Part shown: one piece after another, positions 17,096 through 26,805 of the stretch | Layout: each line of letters begins with the position of its first letter | How positions within the stretch are numbered: the stretch's first letter is position 1 | Assembly (NCBI GenBank): GCA_964649415.1 | Contig: CAZYSK010000009.1 | Span: 62,001-126,000 of the forward strand | Reading direction: 5' to 3' | DNA: 64,000 nt | DNA from: CAZYSK01 sp964649415 | GTDB lineage: Bacteria > Chloroflexota > Anaerolineae > B4-G1 | Position numbers and translations under genes: made by a program | The notes under the pieces: generated by a model | Databases searched by the model: none | What the model saw: the letters and a program-made list of their open reading frames with translations, nothing else | Told to the model about the DNA's origin: nothing

Positions 17096-18607
17096 TCAGC
17101 TTCCGGCGTCGCGCCACAGCGTGGCCCGAGCCGGCGCGCCGGCCGCGTCGTCCCAGCGCAGGAGCTCGGGCGTGCCCTCGTGCGCCCAGGCCAGGCGGAA
17201 GAAGGTCAGCTCCTCGCGCCCCTCGATGGGCCCTTCCTCCTCATAAACGGGCACCCAGGCCCCGGTGTTGACGTACCAGGCGCGCCCCATGCGCTCCAGG
17301 GCGGCGCGGTGGTCGTGCCCCATGACGACGTAGCCGACCGCGTGGCCGGTGCCCAGGATGCGCTGCACACCGGCGGCCGCGCGCAGCAGGTAGTTGCTTT
17401 CGAAGAGCGCGGAGGCGACGCGCCTGAGCCCACGGCGCAGGAAGAAGGCCACGGCCGCCGCCGCCAGGTACACGCCCGTGATCCAGCTCAGCCCATCGCC
17501 GAGCGTCAGCCCCGCCAGTACGACGAAGGTCAGCGCGATCAGGACGGTGAGCAGCGACAGCAGGGCGTAGACGGACGAGCCGGCCCACTCCTGCCACGAG
17601 ACGTCGACCCAGCGTTGGGCCAGGGCGGCGATGCGCTCCCGGACGTGGGGCGGCAGGGAGGCGGGGCCGGTCTGCACGGGCGACGCGTGCGCCCGCCCGT
17701 GGTGGCGCGTGGACACAGCCGTCTTGCGCGCCACCTTCCACGCGGCACGCAGGAAGATCCACCCCCGGGTCAAGAGGACCTCAACGGTGCCCAGCGGGTC
17801 CTTCCTGAAGGCCCAACCCAGGTAGCGCTTGATGGGCTTGACGTTATCGGCGAAGGGGTGCACGTCCTCGATCTCGTTGAACAGGTAGCGCACGAACAGG
17901 CTTCCCCAGGGCAGCTCGATGCGCGCCGGATCGCCGGGCAGGACAGGATTGACGAAGTCACGGAAGCGGTTGGCGGCCTGGTACTGGCCGCCGTGCTCGA
18001 CGTAGACGCGGCCGGGCTCGTAGTAGAACCAGGGGTAGAACTGGATGCGCGCCCGGCACGCCTCTGACGAGAGCGGCGGACCCTCGCCCACCATGCGCCA
18101 CTCGCGGGCGTAGGCGCGCGCCACCTCCCGGCGAAAGCGCTCCTGCACCTGGGGCCAATAGAGCTCGACGTCGTGGTTGCCCTTGACGACGGCGACGTGG
18201 TTGCCGTGGGCGACGAAGCGGCCCAGGGCGGCGAAGAAGCGCTGATGGCCGCACGCGATCCGGTGGAGCTTCCACGCCGACTCCGCGGCCGTCGTGCCCA
18301 GCCCATACTCCCGCTCGTTCGGCGGTAGGTCGCCGAAGCTCGCCACGCCCCTGACGGCCCGCAGCAGCCTCCCCTCGCGGGGCAGGGAGACGACCTGCAG
18401 GAAATCGAACAGGTCACCGTTGATGACCAGGGTCCAGGGGCGGCCGCCAAAGCGGGGTTGCCCCCGCACACGCTCGTGGTAGCGCAGGAAGCGGGCAAAG
18501 GCGCCGTCGTACCAGAAGTCCTCCAGGCGGGAGAATCGCCCGCTGGCCGGATCGAGCCCCTCGCTGAGATGCAGGTCACTCAGGATCAGCAGGTTGTGCT
18601 CGTGCAT
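17096..18607 (-). CDS. Metallophosphoesterase with membrane segment
   Basis: Encodes 503 residues. Calcineurin-like metal ligands are D11 and H13 (LSDLHLSEG), GDLFD at 64-68, VVKGNHDVELYWP, and the late GHDHRA. A hydrophobic pair of helices (roughly 330-385, YALLSLLTVLIALTFVVLAG and the following helix) is inserted between the GNHD and GHDH motifs, so the enzyme is probably membrane-bound, like some UDP-2,3-diacylglucosamine hydrolase relatives. The substrate is unknown. GGAGG precedes the ATG on the minus strand. It is convergent with the SBBP gene. Confidence 0.85.
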   Translation of the reverse strand: MHEHNLLILSDLHLSEGLDPASGRFSRLEDFWYDGAFARFLRYHERVRGQPRFGGRPWTLVINGDLFDFLQVVSLPREGRLLRAVRGVASFGDLPPNEREYGLGTTAAESAWKLHRIACGHQRFFAALGRFVAHGNHVAVVKGNHDVELYWPQVQERFRREVARAYAREWRMVGEGPPLSSEACRARIQFYPWFYYEPGRVYVEHGGQYQAANRFRDFVNPVLPGDPARIELPWGSLFVRYLFNEIEDVHPFADNVKPIKRYLGWAFRKDPLGTVEVLLTRGWIFLRAAWKVARKTAVSTRHHGRAHASPVQTGPASLPPHVRERIAALAQRWVDVSWQEWAGSSVYALLSLLTVLIALTFVVLAGLTLGDGLSWITGVYLAAAAVAFFLRRGLRRVASALFESNYLLRAAAGVQRILGTGHAVGYVVMGHDHRAALERMGRAWYVNTGAWVPVYEEEGPIEGREELTFFRLAWAHEGTPELLRWDDAAGAPARATLWRDAGS

Positions 18608-18625
18608 GGTGGTCCTCCGTGGGGG

Positions 18626-18775
18626 TTATGCTCGCTTCAGACAGAAGGTATCGGGTACGGATGACGTCTGCCCCAGAGCGTCCAGCACGCAGAGCATAGC
18701 GTACTCGTGCTCGGCCAGTCCGACGCCAAGGCCGGTCTTTCCGGCTATCTGCCGCAATTCACGCTCCGTGATCAT
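18626..18775 (-). pseudogene. Truncated AbiEii toxin
   Basis: A 49-codon frame overlaps the last base of the AbiEi stop. It reads ITERELRQIAGKTGL, EHEYAMLCVLDALGQT, DTFCLK, the normal start of AbiEii nucleotidyltransferases, and breaks off exactly where the catalytic GGTALR motif should begin (KRA then stop). The rest of the toxin is deleted up to the metallophosphoesterase start, so no active toxin can be made. Confidence 0.8.
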
Positions 18776-19596
18776 CAGTGCTCCTGCCACTCCAGCAATT
18801 GCCGTTCCGGGACGTTGACGATGACGCGCCAGCGCGTGTTGCGCGCCCCCTCGCGAGGACCCGATGGCTCCAAGCGGGCATAACTGTGCCCTTCGCCGTT
18901 CTCCAGACGTGACAACAGATCATCGCTACCCAGATCCAACAGCTCCATCCAGAAGCCCAATCGCCGCGCGGCGACATGGTTCCGCAGGCGCAAGGTATAC
19001 CCCACCAGTTTCTCCCAATCCAGCTCCTGGCTCCCGAACCACAGTCCCTTCGCCGCTTCCAGGACGCCGCCAACCAGCTTCGGATGGTCAAAGCCGTCGG
19101 CGATAGCTTTCTCCCGTTCCGCCATATGCACGTTATCACCCAGCAGCAAGACGGTCTCGTAGCCGAAGAACTTATGGGGTGTGAGGGTGACGAAGCGGTA
19201 GGTGAATCCCTCAATAGTGACCGGGTTCTTTCGGCGGGTGGTGGCGACGGTAACCGGGTCGGGTGAACGCTCGGTGTAGCCATGGTAGTGCAGGGCGGTG
19301 GCATAGGCCAGATAGTACGGTTCCACCAGCGAGGCAGCGATCAGATACTCGTGCTCGGCCCAGTGCGTCTCCGGCCCGGCCTCCAGGGGTATAACCAGGT
19401 ACTTGCCGCGCTCAAGCCGCTTGATCCAACGCTTACGATTCAGTCGATGCAGCACCTTGGGGACGTCGGCCTCGCTATCCTTCAGCACCGCGCGGGCATC
19501 TTCGACGGTGAACACAGTGTACCCGTCCGCCGAGAGGCTGCTCAGCAGGAAAGACTCTTGCTCGCTCAGTGTTCGTGCGGGAGATTCAGTGGGCAT
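18775..19596 (-). CDS. AbiEi family type IV antitoxin, orphan
   Basis: Encodes 273 residues. An N-terminal winged helix (about 10-70, SEQESFLLSSLSADGYTVFTVEDA to LERGKYLVIP) is followed by the AbiEi C-terminal domain (HEYLIAASLVEPYYLAYATALHYHGYTE, RKNPVTIEGFTYRFVTLTPHKFFG). AbiEi represses its own promoter and counteracts the AbiEii nucleotidyltransferase. Here the adjoining toxin is reduced to 49 codons, leaving the antitoxin intact. Its promoter and a palindromic candidate operator lie just upstream. A second AbiE locus is at 27661. Confidence 0.88.
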   Translation of the reverse strand: MPTESPARTLSEQESFLLSSLSADGYTVFTVEDARAVLKDSEADVPKVLHRLNRKRWIKRLERGKYLVIPLEAGPETHWAEHEYLIAASLVEPYYLAYATALHYHGYTERSPDPVTVATTRRKNPVTIEGFTYRFVTLTPHKFFGYETVLLLGDNVHMAEREKAIADGFDHPKLVGGVLEAAKGLWFGSQELDWEKLVGYTLRLRNHVAARRLGFWMELLDLGSDDLLSRLENGEGHSYARLEPSGPREGARNTRWRVIVNVPERQLLEWQEH

Positions 19597-19616
19597 TGCT
19601 ATCCCTGTTTGATGTA

Positions 19617-19668
19617 TGGAAATTCCACAATATGGAACTATTATAGCACAAAAAGGGATTCCTGTCGC
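19617..19668 (-). promoter_or_regulatory. abiEi promoter with palindromic operator candidates
   Basis: Minus-strand TATAAT (complement of 19640-19645) and GCGACA (complement of 19663-19668) are 17 bases apart. Immediately downstream lie TGGAAATTCCA (19617-19627) and TTCCA-CAATA-TGGAA (19623-19637). Overlapping palindromes at the start site fit negative autoregulation by AbiEi. Confidence 0.6.
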
Positions 19669-19946
19669 CTAGATCACCTTCAGCAGGCACTGCGTGGCCA
19701 GATTCGCCTTCCGTGAGTCATCCAGCATAGTGTCGAGGCAGACGTAGAAGACGATCCGCTTCTGCGGCATACGCCCCCTAGCTGGCCTGTGTCGATCAGC
19801 ACCTAGCGCCCGGCAGAGCGGCGAGGCGAATTTCTTTGCGTTGCAGGGCTAGTATAGTACGGTTCTGCGGGACGCGCAAGGGAGCAGGCGGGGAGTACCA
19901 CGGACGGGAGAAATACACGATGAAGAGGGAGGGCAAAGCCCAAATA

Positions 19947-20012
19947 CCAATGAGGAATGGCAAATGGACGAATCAGCAAGTCGGCAAATCAGCAAATCGG
20001 CACATGGGTGGA
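19947..20012 (+). repeat. AAATCAGCAAATCGGCA-type degenerate repeat
   Basis: Units such as CAAATACCAATGAGGAATGGCAAATGG and AAATCAGCAAATCGGC resemble the blocks at 14016 and 27526. The rest of 19669-20278 shows no convincing gene. Confidence 0.65.
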
Positions 20013-20059
20013 TTGGTGGGACTTGCGCGCTGAGTGGGACGAGCGTGGGCGCGGTGGAT

Positions 20060-20088
20060 TTGTTCTGAGGGAGGATATGCTGTATACT
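20060..20088 (+). promoter_or_regulatory. Possible promoter upstream of the DUF454 gene
   Basis: TTGTTC (20060-20065), 17 bases, TATACT (20083-20088). The gene starts 190 bases further on, so the leader would be long. Confidence 0.4.
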
Positions 20089-20278
20089 CTGGGAGCGAGC
20101 ACGGATCGGATTGCAGTTCGCGGCAGGCGCTTCTTCTGATGATGCCTGCCAACAGACTGGGACTCGCGCGCCGGTCGTTGATCTAGACTGAGCGCCTGGA
20201 CACATCACAGCAGCCATCCATCGAAGGTCCGAAGCCGAATACAGCGGCCACGCTTTGTCCCCAGCAAGGAGGCAACCC

Positions 20279-20707
20279 GTGAACAAGCCATCGATGCGCA
20301 AATGGCTGCTCGTCGCGATCGGTGTTCTCTCGGTGGGTCTGGCCACGGCCGGTATCTTCCTGCCGGTCTTGCCTACCACGCCTTTTCTCCTCCTGGCTGC
20401 CGCCTGCTTCGTCCGCAGTTCGGATCGCTTCTATCGCTGGCTGATCAACCACCGGGTGTTCGGTGCCTACATCAGGAACTACCGCGAGCATCGAGCCATC
20501 ACCCTGCAGGCCAAGATCGTGACCTTGACCCTGCTGTGGGCGACCATCGGCTACAGCGCCTTTGTGGTCATCGACTCCCTGCCCGTGCGGATCGTCCTCC
20601 TGCTGATCGCGGTGGGGGTGACTGCTCACGTGCTGTGCCTGCGGACGTGTACGCCGGAGATGATGGGCCAGTCAGCCGCAGAGGAGGCGGAGGAAGGGAG
20701 CGCGTGA
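20279..20707 (+). CDS. DUF454 (YbaN-like) inner membrane protein
   Basis: Encodes 142 residues. The DUF454 pattern is KWLLVAIGVLSVGLATAGIFLPVLPTTPFLLLAAACFVRSSDRFYRWLINHRVFG, followed by YREHRAI. Two to four membrane helices are expected; the molecular function is unknown. GTG 20279 is preceded by AAGGAGG (20266-20272) at good spacing; ATG 20294 is an alternative. A two-armed palindromic element follows. Confidence 0.83.
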   Translation: MNKPSMRKWLLVAIGVLSVGLATAGIFLPVLPTTPFLLLAAACFVRSSDRFYRWLINHRVFGAYIRNYREHRAITLQAKIVTLTLLWATIGYSAFVVIDSLPVRIVLLLIAVGVTAHVLCLRTCTPEMMGQSAAEEAEEGSA

Positions 20708-20725
20708 GGACACGGGGCAACACCA

Positions 20726-20819
20726 GAAACCAGGTTTTCCGGCCCTGTTCGGCGAAAGCACACATCGTGGGCAAAGCAGCAACGACATAGCGGCATCCGA
20801 TAGCGAAAAACCTGGTTTC
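20726..20819 (+). repeat. Two-armed palindromic element (13-bp arms, 68-base spacer)
   Basis: GAAACCAGGTTTT (20726-20738) is complementary to 20807-20819. Each arm contains its own AAACC.GGTTT palindrome. The spacer shares patches (TATCGG, TGTCGT, TTT..CCC on the reverse strand) with that of the element at 59951-60049. Confidence 0.8.
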
Positions 20820-20840
20820 GAGAGAGAGATGGAGGGATTT

Positions 20841-21590
20841 ATGGCGATCTTGGAGGCGCAGGCACTCCGGAAGCAGTACGAGCTGGGTGAGCATACGGTA
20901 CACGCGCTCGCGGGCGTGGATTTCCTCGTCGAGGAAGGAGAGTTCGTGGCCATCATGGGGGCCTCGGGCAGCGGCAAGTCCACGCTGCTTCACCTCCTAG
21001 GTGGCCTGGATAGGCCATCCGACGGCGAGGTGATCCTGGCGGGCAGGCGGCTTTCGATCCTGAGCGACAAGCAGGCCACGCTGGTGCGGCGGCACAACGT
21101 GGGCTTCGTCTTTCAGTTCTTCAACCTGCTCCCGACGCTGACGGCGGAGGAAAACGTGGCCCTGCCGCTGATCATCGACGGGCAGAATCTGCGGAAACAC
21201 CAGGCGCGCATCGACGCCGTGCTCGAGCTCGTCGGGCTGGCGGAGCGCCGGAACCACAAGCCGGACCAGCTCTCGGGGGGCGAGCAGCAGCGGGTGTCGA
21301 TCGCCCGCGCGCTGGTGACCGAGCCGGCCATCGTGCTCGCCGACGAGCCGACCGGGAACCTGGACTCCAAGACGGGGACGGCGATCATGGCGCTGCTGCG
21401 CCGATCCTGCGACGAGCTGGGCCAGACCACCGTGGTGGTCACGCACGACCCACGGGCCGCCACGTACGCCGATCGGGTCGTGTTCCTGCAAGACGGCCAG
21501 ATCGTCGGTCAGGCCCGATTTAGCGGCACGGATGAGACGGAGCAGCGCCTTAGCGCGATCATGGGCGCGATGGAGAAGTTCCAACTCTAG
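20841..21590 (+). CDS. ABC transporter ATP-binding protein, LolD/MacB type
   Basis: Encodes 249 residues. Walker A GASGSGKST, Q-loop VFQFFNLLPTLTAEENVALPL, signature LSGGEQQRVSIARAL, Walker B IVLADEPTGNLD and H-loop VVVTHD are intact. The QFFNLLPTLTAEENV pattern is typical of MacB/LolD ATPases that pair with FtsX-type permeases. ATG 20841 is preceded by GGAGGG; ATG 20829 in frame has no ribosome-binding site. It partners the permease 12 bases downstream, probably in lipid, lipoprotein or peptide extrusion, or mechanotransmission. Confidence 0.9.
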   Translation: MAILEAQALRKQYELGEHTVHALAGVDFLVEEGEFVAIMGASGSGKSTLLHLLGGLDRPSDGEVILAGRRLSILSDKQATLVRRHNVGFVFQFFNLLPTLTAEENVALPLIIDGQNLRKHQARIDAVLELVGLAERRNHKPDQLSGGEQQRVSIARALVTEPAIVLADEPTGNLDSKTGTAIMALLRRSCDELGQTTVVVTHDPRAATYADRVVFLQDGQIVGQARFSGTDETEQRLSAIMGAMEKFQL

Positions 21591-21602
21591 GGGCGATTGG
21601 AT

Positions 21603-24188
21603 ATGCTTGGCGCTCTCCTGCTGGCGTTTCGCTCGCTACGCGCGCGCTCGCTGCGCACGCTGCTCACCACGTTCGGCGTCGTCCTGGGCGTCGCCGTCAT
21701 CCTGGCCATCCGGATCACCAACCGCAGCACCATCGCGTCCATAAGCGCCGTCTTCGACGCGTCCTCCGGCAAGGCTCACCTCGTCGTGACGCGTTCGAGC
21801 GCGAGCGACCAGGGGTTCCCGGACACCGCGCTGCGCCGCGTGGCCAACGTCGCCGGCGTGGCGGCCGCAGTTCCCACGCTGCACGCTCAGACGGCGCTGG
21901 CGGAGGACGCCTCGTCCTCCCAGATGGACATCAGCTTCTTTGGGGCGGCCGCGGGTGGGCTTCTCTTGTACGGCATCGATCCCGCGCTAGACGTGCAGGC
22001 CCGCGAGTACAAAGTCGCCGCCGGTCAATTCCTGTCGCCGGATCCCGACGTCTACGAGATCGTCCTGGTGCAGGAGTACGCGGACGACAAGGAGGTACAA
22101 GTGGGCGACGACGTCGATATAGTCACGCCCGAGCGTGTGGAGACGTTGCGCGTGGTGGGCCTCATATCCAAGGAGGGGCCGGGCAGGCTGAACAACGGGG
22201 CCTTCGGCGTGATTCCCCTGAGGACAGCACAGGAGATATTCAGCCGGCTGGGCGACCTGGACCAGATGGACATCGTGGCAGCGCCGGAGGCCGCCAGCGG
22301 CGCGGGCCTGGACACGCTGAAAGCCGCGTTGCAGGCGCGGCTCGACGAGAGTTACTCGGTGACCTATCCGGCGGCCCGGGGCAAACGGGTGACGCAGATG
22401 CTCGACGGATACCAGATCGGCCTCAACTTCTTCAGCGTGGTCGCGCTCTTCGTGGGCGCGTTCCTGATCTACAACGCGTTCTCTATGACCGTCGTCGAGC
22501 GCACCCGCGAGATCGGCATGTTGCGGACGGTGGGCATGACGCGGGGGCAGGTGATGGGACAGGTTCTGACCCAGGCCGTCATCCTGGGGGCCGCCGGATC
22601 GGCGCTGGGCGTCGGGGCAGGCCTGGTGCTGTCGAAGGGCCTCATCAGGGGCATGGAGCTGATCCTGGCCCAGGAGGTGACACAGGTCACCGTCCCCCCC
22701 CAGGATCTGGCGGTCAGCGTGCTGGTCGGGTTCGTGGTCACCTTGGTGGCGGCCACGATGCCCGCCCGGCAGGCGGGCCGCATATCACCGCTCGAGGCGC
22801 TGCGCATCCGCGGAAGGCCGGGTGAGGGCTGGATGATGCGGCACAGTTGGATCATCGGCATGGCGCTGCTGCTCCTCTCGTACGTGATGCAGTACCACGT
22901 GCGCCTGCCGGCCGCGGTCGAGGATGGGCTGGGGCACGCGATCCCATTGGGCCTCTTGCTGGGGGGGACGCTGCTGATTCCGATCAGCGTCGGCGCGTGG
23001 GAGCGCATCGCGCGCCCCTGGGTGCGGCGAATCTACGGCAGCGAGGGGCAGTTGGGCAGCCGCAACGCGAGGCGCGCCAAGCTGCGCACCACGCTGACGG
23101 TGGCGGCGCTCATGGTCGGCGTGACGATGATCCTCAGCATTCGGGCGGTGACCGGCGCCTTCGACTACGACATCCGCGCCTGGCTCAAGAACTACATCGG
23201 CGGCGACCTGTACGTGCATTCCTCGATGCGCATGCGCGCCGACCTGGGACGGCGGCTCGAGACCGTAGAAGGCGTCGCCGCAGCAGCCCCGATACGCTAC
23301 TTCAACGTGAAGCGCCTGAAGCCCGAGGGGGGCGACGAGGAACTCAGTTTCATGGCGGTTGACCCGTCCGCGTACCGGCGCGTGACCTCCTTCGTCTTCG
23401 CCGCGAACCAGGGCGACCCGGAGCGGCTGCTGGACCGGCTGGAGCAGGGGGGCGCGGTGTTTGTCTCCTCCGTGCTGTCCGAGAAGTATGGGCTGAAGCA
23501 GGGCGACACGGTTCGCCTGCGCACCCGGCGGGGGGAGATGGACTTCGAGGTGGCGGCTGTCGTCGTCGACTTCTACAACCGGGGGATGGTCGTCCAGGGC
23601 AGTTGGCGGGACATGCTGCAGCACTTCAAGCTGAACGACGTGAGCGCATTCCTGGTGAAGATCGAACCGGGGTATCCGCTGGTCGAGGTGCGGGACCGCA
23701 TAGACGCGCTGTACGGAGAGCGCCGCCACCTCACGGTCGAGTCGAACGAGGCACTAAGCACGCAGGCGTTCGCGTTGCTGGCGCAGACGGGCAGCCTGTT
23801 CGACGTGCTGGCTCTCATCGCGATGATCGTGGCAGCGCTCGGGGTGATCAACACGCTGACCATGAACGTGCTGGAGCGGACGCAGGAAGTGGGCATGCTG
23901 CGCAGCCTGGGCATGACGCGATTCCAGGTGGGGAAGATGGTCCTGGCGGAGGCAGGCATCATGGGGCTCATCGGCGGCGCGTTCGGCCTGGTCTTCGGCG
24001 TGCTTCTGTCACGCGCCGTGCTGGGCAACATCAACGCCGTGACCGGCTACGAGCTGAGCTACGTCCTGCCCGCTCAAGGGGTCGTGGTCAGCTTGATCAT
24101 ATCGCTCGTCGTGTCCCAGCTTGCCGCTATCTGGCCTGCCTGGCGGGCAGCAAGCATCAACGTGATCGAGGCCATACAGGTGGAATGA
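21603..24188 (+). CDS. FtsX-like ABC permease
   Basis: Encodes 861 residues. MLGALLLAFRSLRARSLRTLLTTFGVVLGVAVILAI is the standard first helix; a large extracytoplasmic MacB-PCD-like domain follows. The first FtsX domain (about 285-400) has FLIYNAFSMTVVERTREIGMLRTVGMTRGQV. A second N-terminal-like helix at about 500 and a second FtsX domain (about 745-861) with LTMNVLERTQEVGMLRSLGMTRFQV complete a fused two-half permease. TTG 21597 is an alternative start. It works with the ATPase at 20841. Confidence 0.88.
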   Translation: MLGALLLAFRSLRARSLRTLLTTFGVVLGVAVILAIRITNRSTIASISAVFDASSGKAHLVVTRSSASDQGFPDTALRRVANVAGVAAAVPTLHAQTALAEDASSSQMDISFFGAAAGGLLLYGIDPALDVQAREYKVAAGQFLSPDPDVYEIVLVQEYADDKEVQVGDDVDIVTPERVETLRVVGLISKEGPGRLNNGAFGVIPLRTAQEIFSRLGDLDQMDIVAAPEAASGAGLDTLKAALQARLDESYSVTYPAARGKRVTQMLDGYQIGLNFFSVVALFVGAFLIYNAFSMTVVERTREIGMLRTVGMTRGQVMGQVLTQAVILGAAGSALGVGAGLVLSKGLIRGMELILAQEVTQVTVPPQDLAVSVLVGFVVTLVAATMPARQAGRISPLEALRIRGRPGEGWMMRHSWIIGMALLLLSYVMQYHVRLPAAVEDGLGHAIPLGLLLGGTLLIPISVGAWERIARPWVRRIYGSEGQLGSRNARRAKLRTTLTVAALMVGVTMILSIRAVTGAFDYDIRAWLKNYIGGDLYVHSSMRMRADLGRRLETVEGVAAAAPIRYFNVKRLKPEGGDEELSFMAVDPSAYRRVTSFVFAANQGDPERLLDRLEQGGAVFVSSVLSEKYGLKQGDTVRLRTRRGEMDFEVAAVVVDFYNRGMVVQGSWRDMLQHFKLNDVSAFLVKIEPGYPLVEVRDRIDALYGERRHLTVESNEALSTQAFALLAQTGSLFDVLALIAMIVAALGVINTLTMNVLERTQEVGMLRSLGMTRFQVGKMVLAEAGIMGLIGGAFGLVFGVLLSRAVLGNINAVTGYELSYVLPAQGVVVSLIISLVVSQLAAIWPAWRAASINVIEAIQVE

Positions 24189-24235
24189 TGCGCACGTAGC
24201 GCGCGGTTGGAAGGTCTGCGGGAAGGGGGTGTCCC

Positions 24236-26749
24236 ATGACGCGATGCATTATCAGCCTGGACAGCAGATCGGCTTTGCGGGAGAAACACGCGGGTGGCAA
24301 AGGGGCCGGCCTGGCCCGGCTGCGGCGGAGTGGGTTCCGGATTCCCGCCGGTTTCGTCATCACATCCCGGGCGCTGCGCCGTTTCCTGTCGGATGCGGGT
24401 ATGGAGCAGGCCATCAGGCACGGCGACCTGACGGAGCGCGACCTAGAACAGACCAGGGCACAGGTCGCAGCCCGCCCGATGCCCAAGGGCCTGGCCGGCT
24501 CGATCACGAGCGCCTACCGGAGACTCGGCGCGCCGGTCGCCGTGCGCTCCTCGATGGTGGGCGAAGACGCGGACGTGGCTTCATTCGCGGGCCAGTTGGA
24601 CACGATCCTCGATGTGCACGGGGAGGAGGAACTCCTCGCCGCCGTGATACGATGCTGGGCCTCCATGTTCGATGAGCGGCTCCCGAGCTACCTGAACGAA
24701 CACGGCAAATCCGCTTCACAACTCCTGCCCGAGTCTCTCTCGATGGCGGTGGTCGTGCAGCAGATGGTGCGCGCCCAAGCCGCGGGCGTGGCCTTCAGCG
24801 CGGACCCCCTCACGGGCCAGCGCTGTGTGGTGATCGAGGCTGGCCGGGGACTGGGCGACGCGGTGGTCCAGGGCCTGGTGGAGACGGACCGGTACGTGGT
24901 GGACGCCCGCGGCGTCATCGCGGAGACGAATCCGGCCCACGCAGAGGGGCCAATCCTCGACGACGAACAAATCCTGCGCCTGTCACAGACCGTGCGCGAC
25001 GTGGCGCGCAGCGCCAGGACCCCCCAAGACGTCGAATGGGCCTGGGACGGGGACGGGTTCTACGTCCTCCAGAGCCGCCCCATCACGTCGCTGGCAGGCA
25101 GACACATCTACTCCAACAAGATGGTCTCCGACATGTCGCCAGGGCTCGTCAAACCGCTGCTTTATTCCACCAAGACGGTGGCAAAGGCCCGGAACGTGTT
25201 CGGGCGGATGTTCACCGAGCTCATCGGGCCGAACGACGTCGACTTCACGACGCTGGCAGCTCGCATCCATTCCCGGATTTACACGGACATCACGGTGCTG
25301 GGCGAGCTGTTGGAACAGGTAGGGCTGCCGGCGAACCTCTTCGAAGTGATGATGCGTGACGAACAGGCCGAGGTGCGACGCCCTCCCATCACGCTGCGGA
25401 CGGTGCGCGCGATGCTACGTGTGCTGCGCTTCGCCTGGCGCTACTCACGGATGACCGGCGACATCGCGGCCTTTGTCCAGCGGCACGATCGCGCGCTGGA
25501 GGCGTATCGCCGCGCGGACTGGTCGGCGCAGGAGCCCGACGCCCTGCTGGCGGCCTTTGACCGGCTGATGGACCTGCACGGCGAATGCCAATGGTACGTC
25601 TTCATCGGGCCCGTCAACGGCATGGCGCGTAACAGGTTGCTGGATAGGCTGGTCAAGCGGTGGGCGCGGGACGTGATACCGGGCGACCTGATTCGGGGTC
25701 TTATCGGGCTGAAGGCTCTGGAGCCCAACCACGAGCTACAGAAGATGGCGGCGCAGGCCCGCGCGCTGGGGGAGGCGTCCCGGCACGTGCTGATGGAGGA
25801 AGACGACGCCACCATCCGTGCGGCGCTGTCCGGCTCGGACGCAGGGCGTGCGCTCCTGGACCGCATGGACGCGTTCATGGATCGCTACGGGTTCCTCAGC
25901 CCCAACGGCACCGACTTCACGGAGACGCCGTGGATCGAGAACGCCTCCCTGATCTGGCACGCTATCGGGCGAGCCGCCGCCCATCCGATGGCATCGGTCG
26001 GGGAGGACGTCCCGGCGATCCGCGAGGCAGCGCATCGTCGGGTGCGGGAGCAACTCAACTGGGCGCAACGGGCGTTCTTCGACAGGCTGTTGGCGTCGAC
26101 GATCACGTACATCGAACTGCGGGAACAGACCAGCCTGCTGATGTCGGAGGACTCGTATCAGATGCGCCGCATCTTGATGGCGCTGGCCGATCAGCTTGTG
26201 GCGCGGGGTTACCTGGTGCAGCGCGATGACGTCTTCTACCTGCCATACGAGGACGTGCGGCGGCTGGTGAGCGGCGAGTTAGGGGCCGGCACAGCGTGGG
26301 AAAGGGTGGCCAGCCAGCGGGCAGAGATGGAAGCCGACGCCCACCTCGAGCTCCCACAGACGATCTGCGGCGACGCCGTGCCCACCCACCCCATCGTGCC
26401 GGATGCGGATCAGGACTGCCTGGTGGGCATCGGCGGCAGCTCCGGCGTCGCGCAAGGCTACGCGCGGGTCGTCCTCGACCCGGCCGACGCGCCGGTGACG
26501 CTGACCGAACACGACATCCTGGTGGTCCCCTTCACGGACGTGGGGTGGACGCCGCTGTTCCCCGGGATCGGCGGCATCGTGGCCGAGACGGGTGGGCAGT
26601 TGTCGCACACGTCCATCGTGGCCCGGGAGTACGGCCTGCCGGCGGTCGTGGGCGTCAAGCAGGCGACGCGCCTGATCCAAGATGGCCAGCCGATCACCGT
26701 CGACGGATATCGCGGTGAGGTATACCTGCGCTTCGATGCAGATATCTGA
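24236..26749 (+). CDS. PEP-synthase / rifampicin-phosphotransferase-like enzyme
   Basis: Encodes 837 residues. The N-terminal PPDK ATP-grasp domain contains GGKGAGLARLRRSGFRIPAGFVIT, VAVRSSMVGEDADVASFAGQ, AAGVAFSADPLTG and VEWAWDGDGFYVLQSRPIT. A helical middle region of about 400 residues follows. The C-terminal PEP-utilising swivel domain has GGQLSHTSIVAREYGLPAVVGV with the phosphotransfer histidine at 791. There is no separate PEP/pyruvate TIM-barrel of PpsA type, so the layout is closer to rifampicin phosphotransferase-like dikinases. The substrate is unknown; operon neighbours are an ABC exporter and a PlsY homologue. Confidence 0.82.
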   Translation: MTRCIISLDSRSALREKHAGGKGAGLARLRRSGFRIPAGFVITSRALRRFLSDAGMEQAIRHGDLTERDLEQTRAQVAARPMPKGLAGSITSAYRRLGAPVAVRSSMVGEDADVASFAGQLDTILDVHGEEELLAAVIRCWASMFDERLPSYLNEHGKSASQLLPESLSMAVVVQQMVRAQAAGVAFSADPLTGQRCVVIEAGRGLGDAVVQGLVETDRYVVDARGVIAETNPAHAEGPILDDEQILRLSQTVRDVARSARTPQDVEWAWDGDGFYVLQSRPITSLAGRHIYSNKMVSDMSPGLVKPLLYSTKTVAKARNVFGRMFTELIGPNDVDFTTLAARIHSRIYTDITVLGELLEQVGLPANLFEVMMRDEQAEVRRPPITLRTVRAMLRVLRFAWRYSRMTGDIAAFVQRHDRALEAYRRADWSAQEPDALLAAFDRLMDLHGECQWYVFIGPVNGMARNRLLDRLVKRWARDVIPGDLIRGLIGLKALEPNHELQKMAAQARALGEASRHVLMEEDDATIRAALSGSDAGRALLDRMDAFMDRYGFLSPNGTDFTETPWIENASLIWHAIGRAAAHPMASVGEDVPAIREAAHRRVREQLNWAQRAFFDRLLASTITYIELREQTSLLMSEDSYQMRRILMALADQLVARGYLVQRDDVFYLPYEDVRRLVSGELGAGTAWERVASQRAEMEADAHLELPQTICGDAVPTHPIVPDADQDCLVGIGGSSGVAQGYARVVLDPADAPVTLTEHDILVVPFTDVGWTPLFPGIGGIVAETGGQLSHTSIVAREYGLPAVVGVKQATRLIQDGQPITVDGYRGEVYLRFDADI

Positions 26750-26805
26750 TGAGCGCTCACATGGCCGGAGGCTATCGACGGCAGCGAGAACTGAGGAGGT
26801 AAGAG

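Noticed and set aside
19669..19770. 33-codon minus-strand frame with AGGGGG before its ATG
   Set aside because: No recognisable product and it sits upstream of the abiEi promoter; possibly a relic, but not supportable as a gene.
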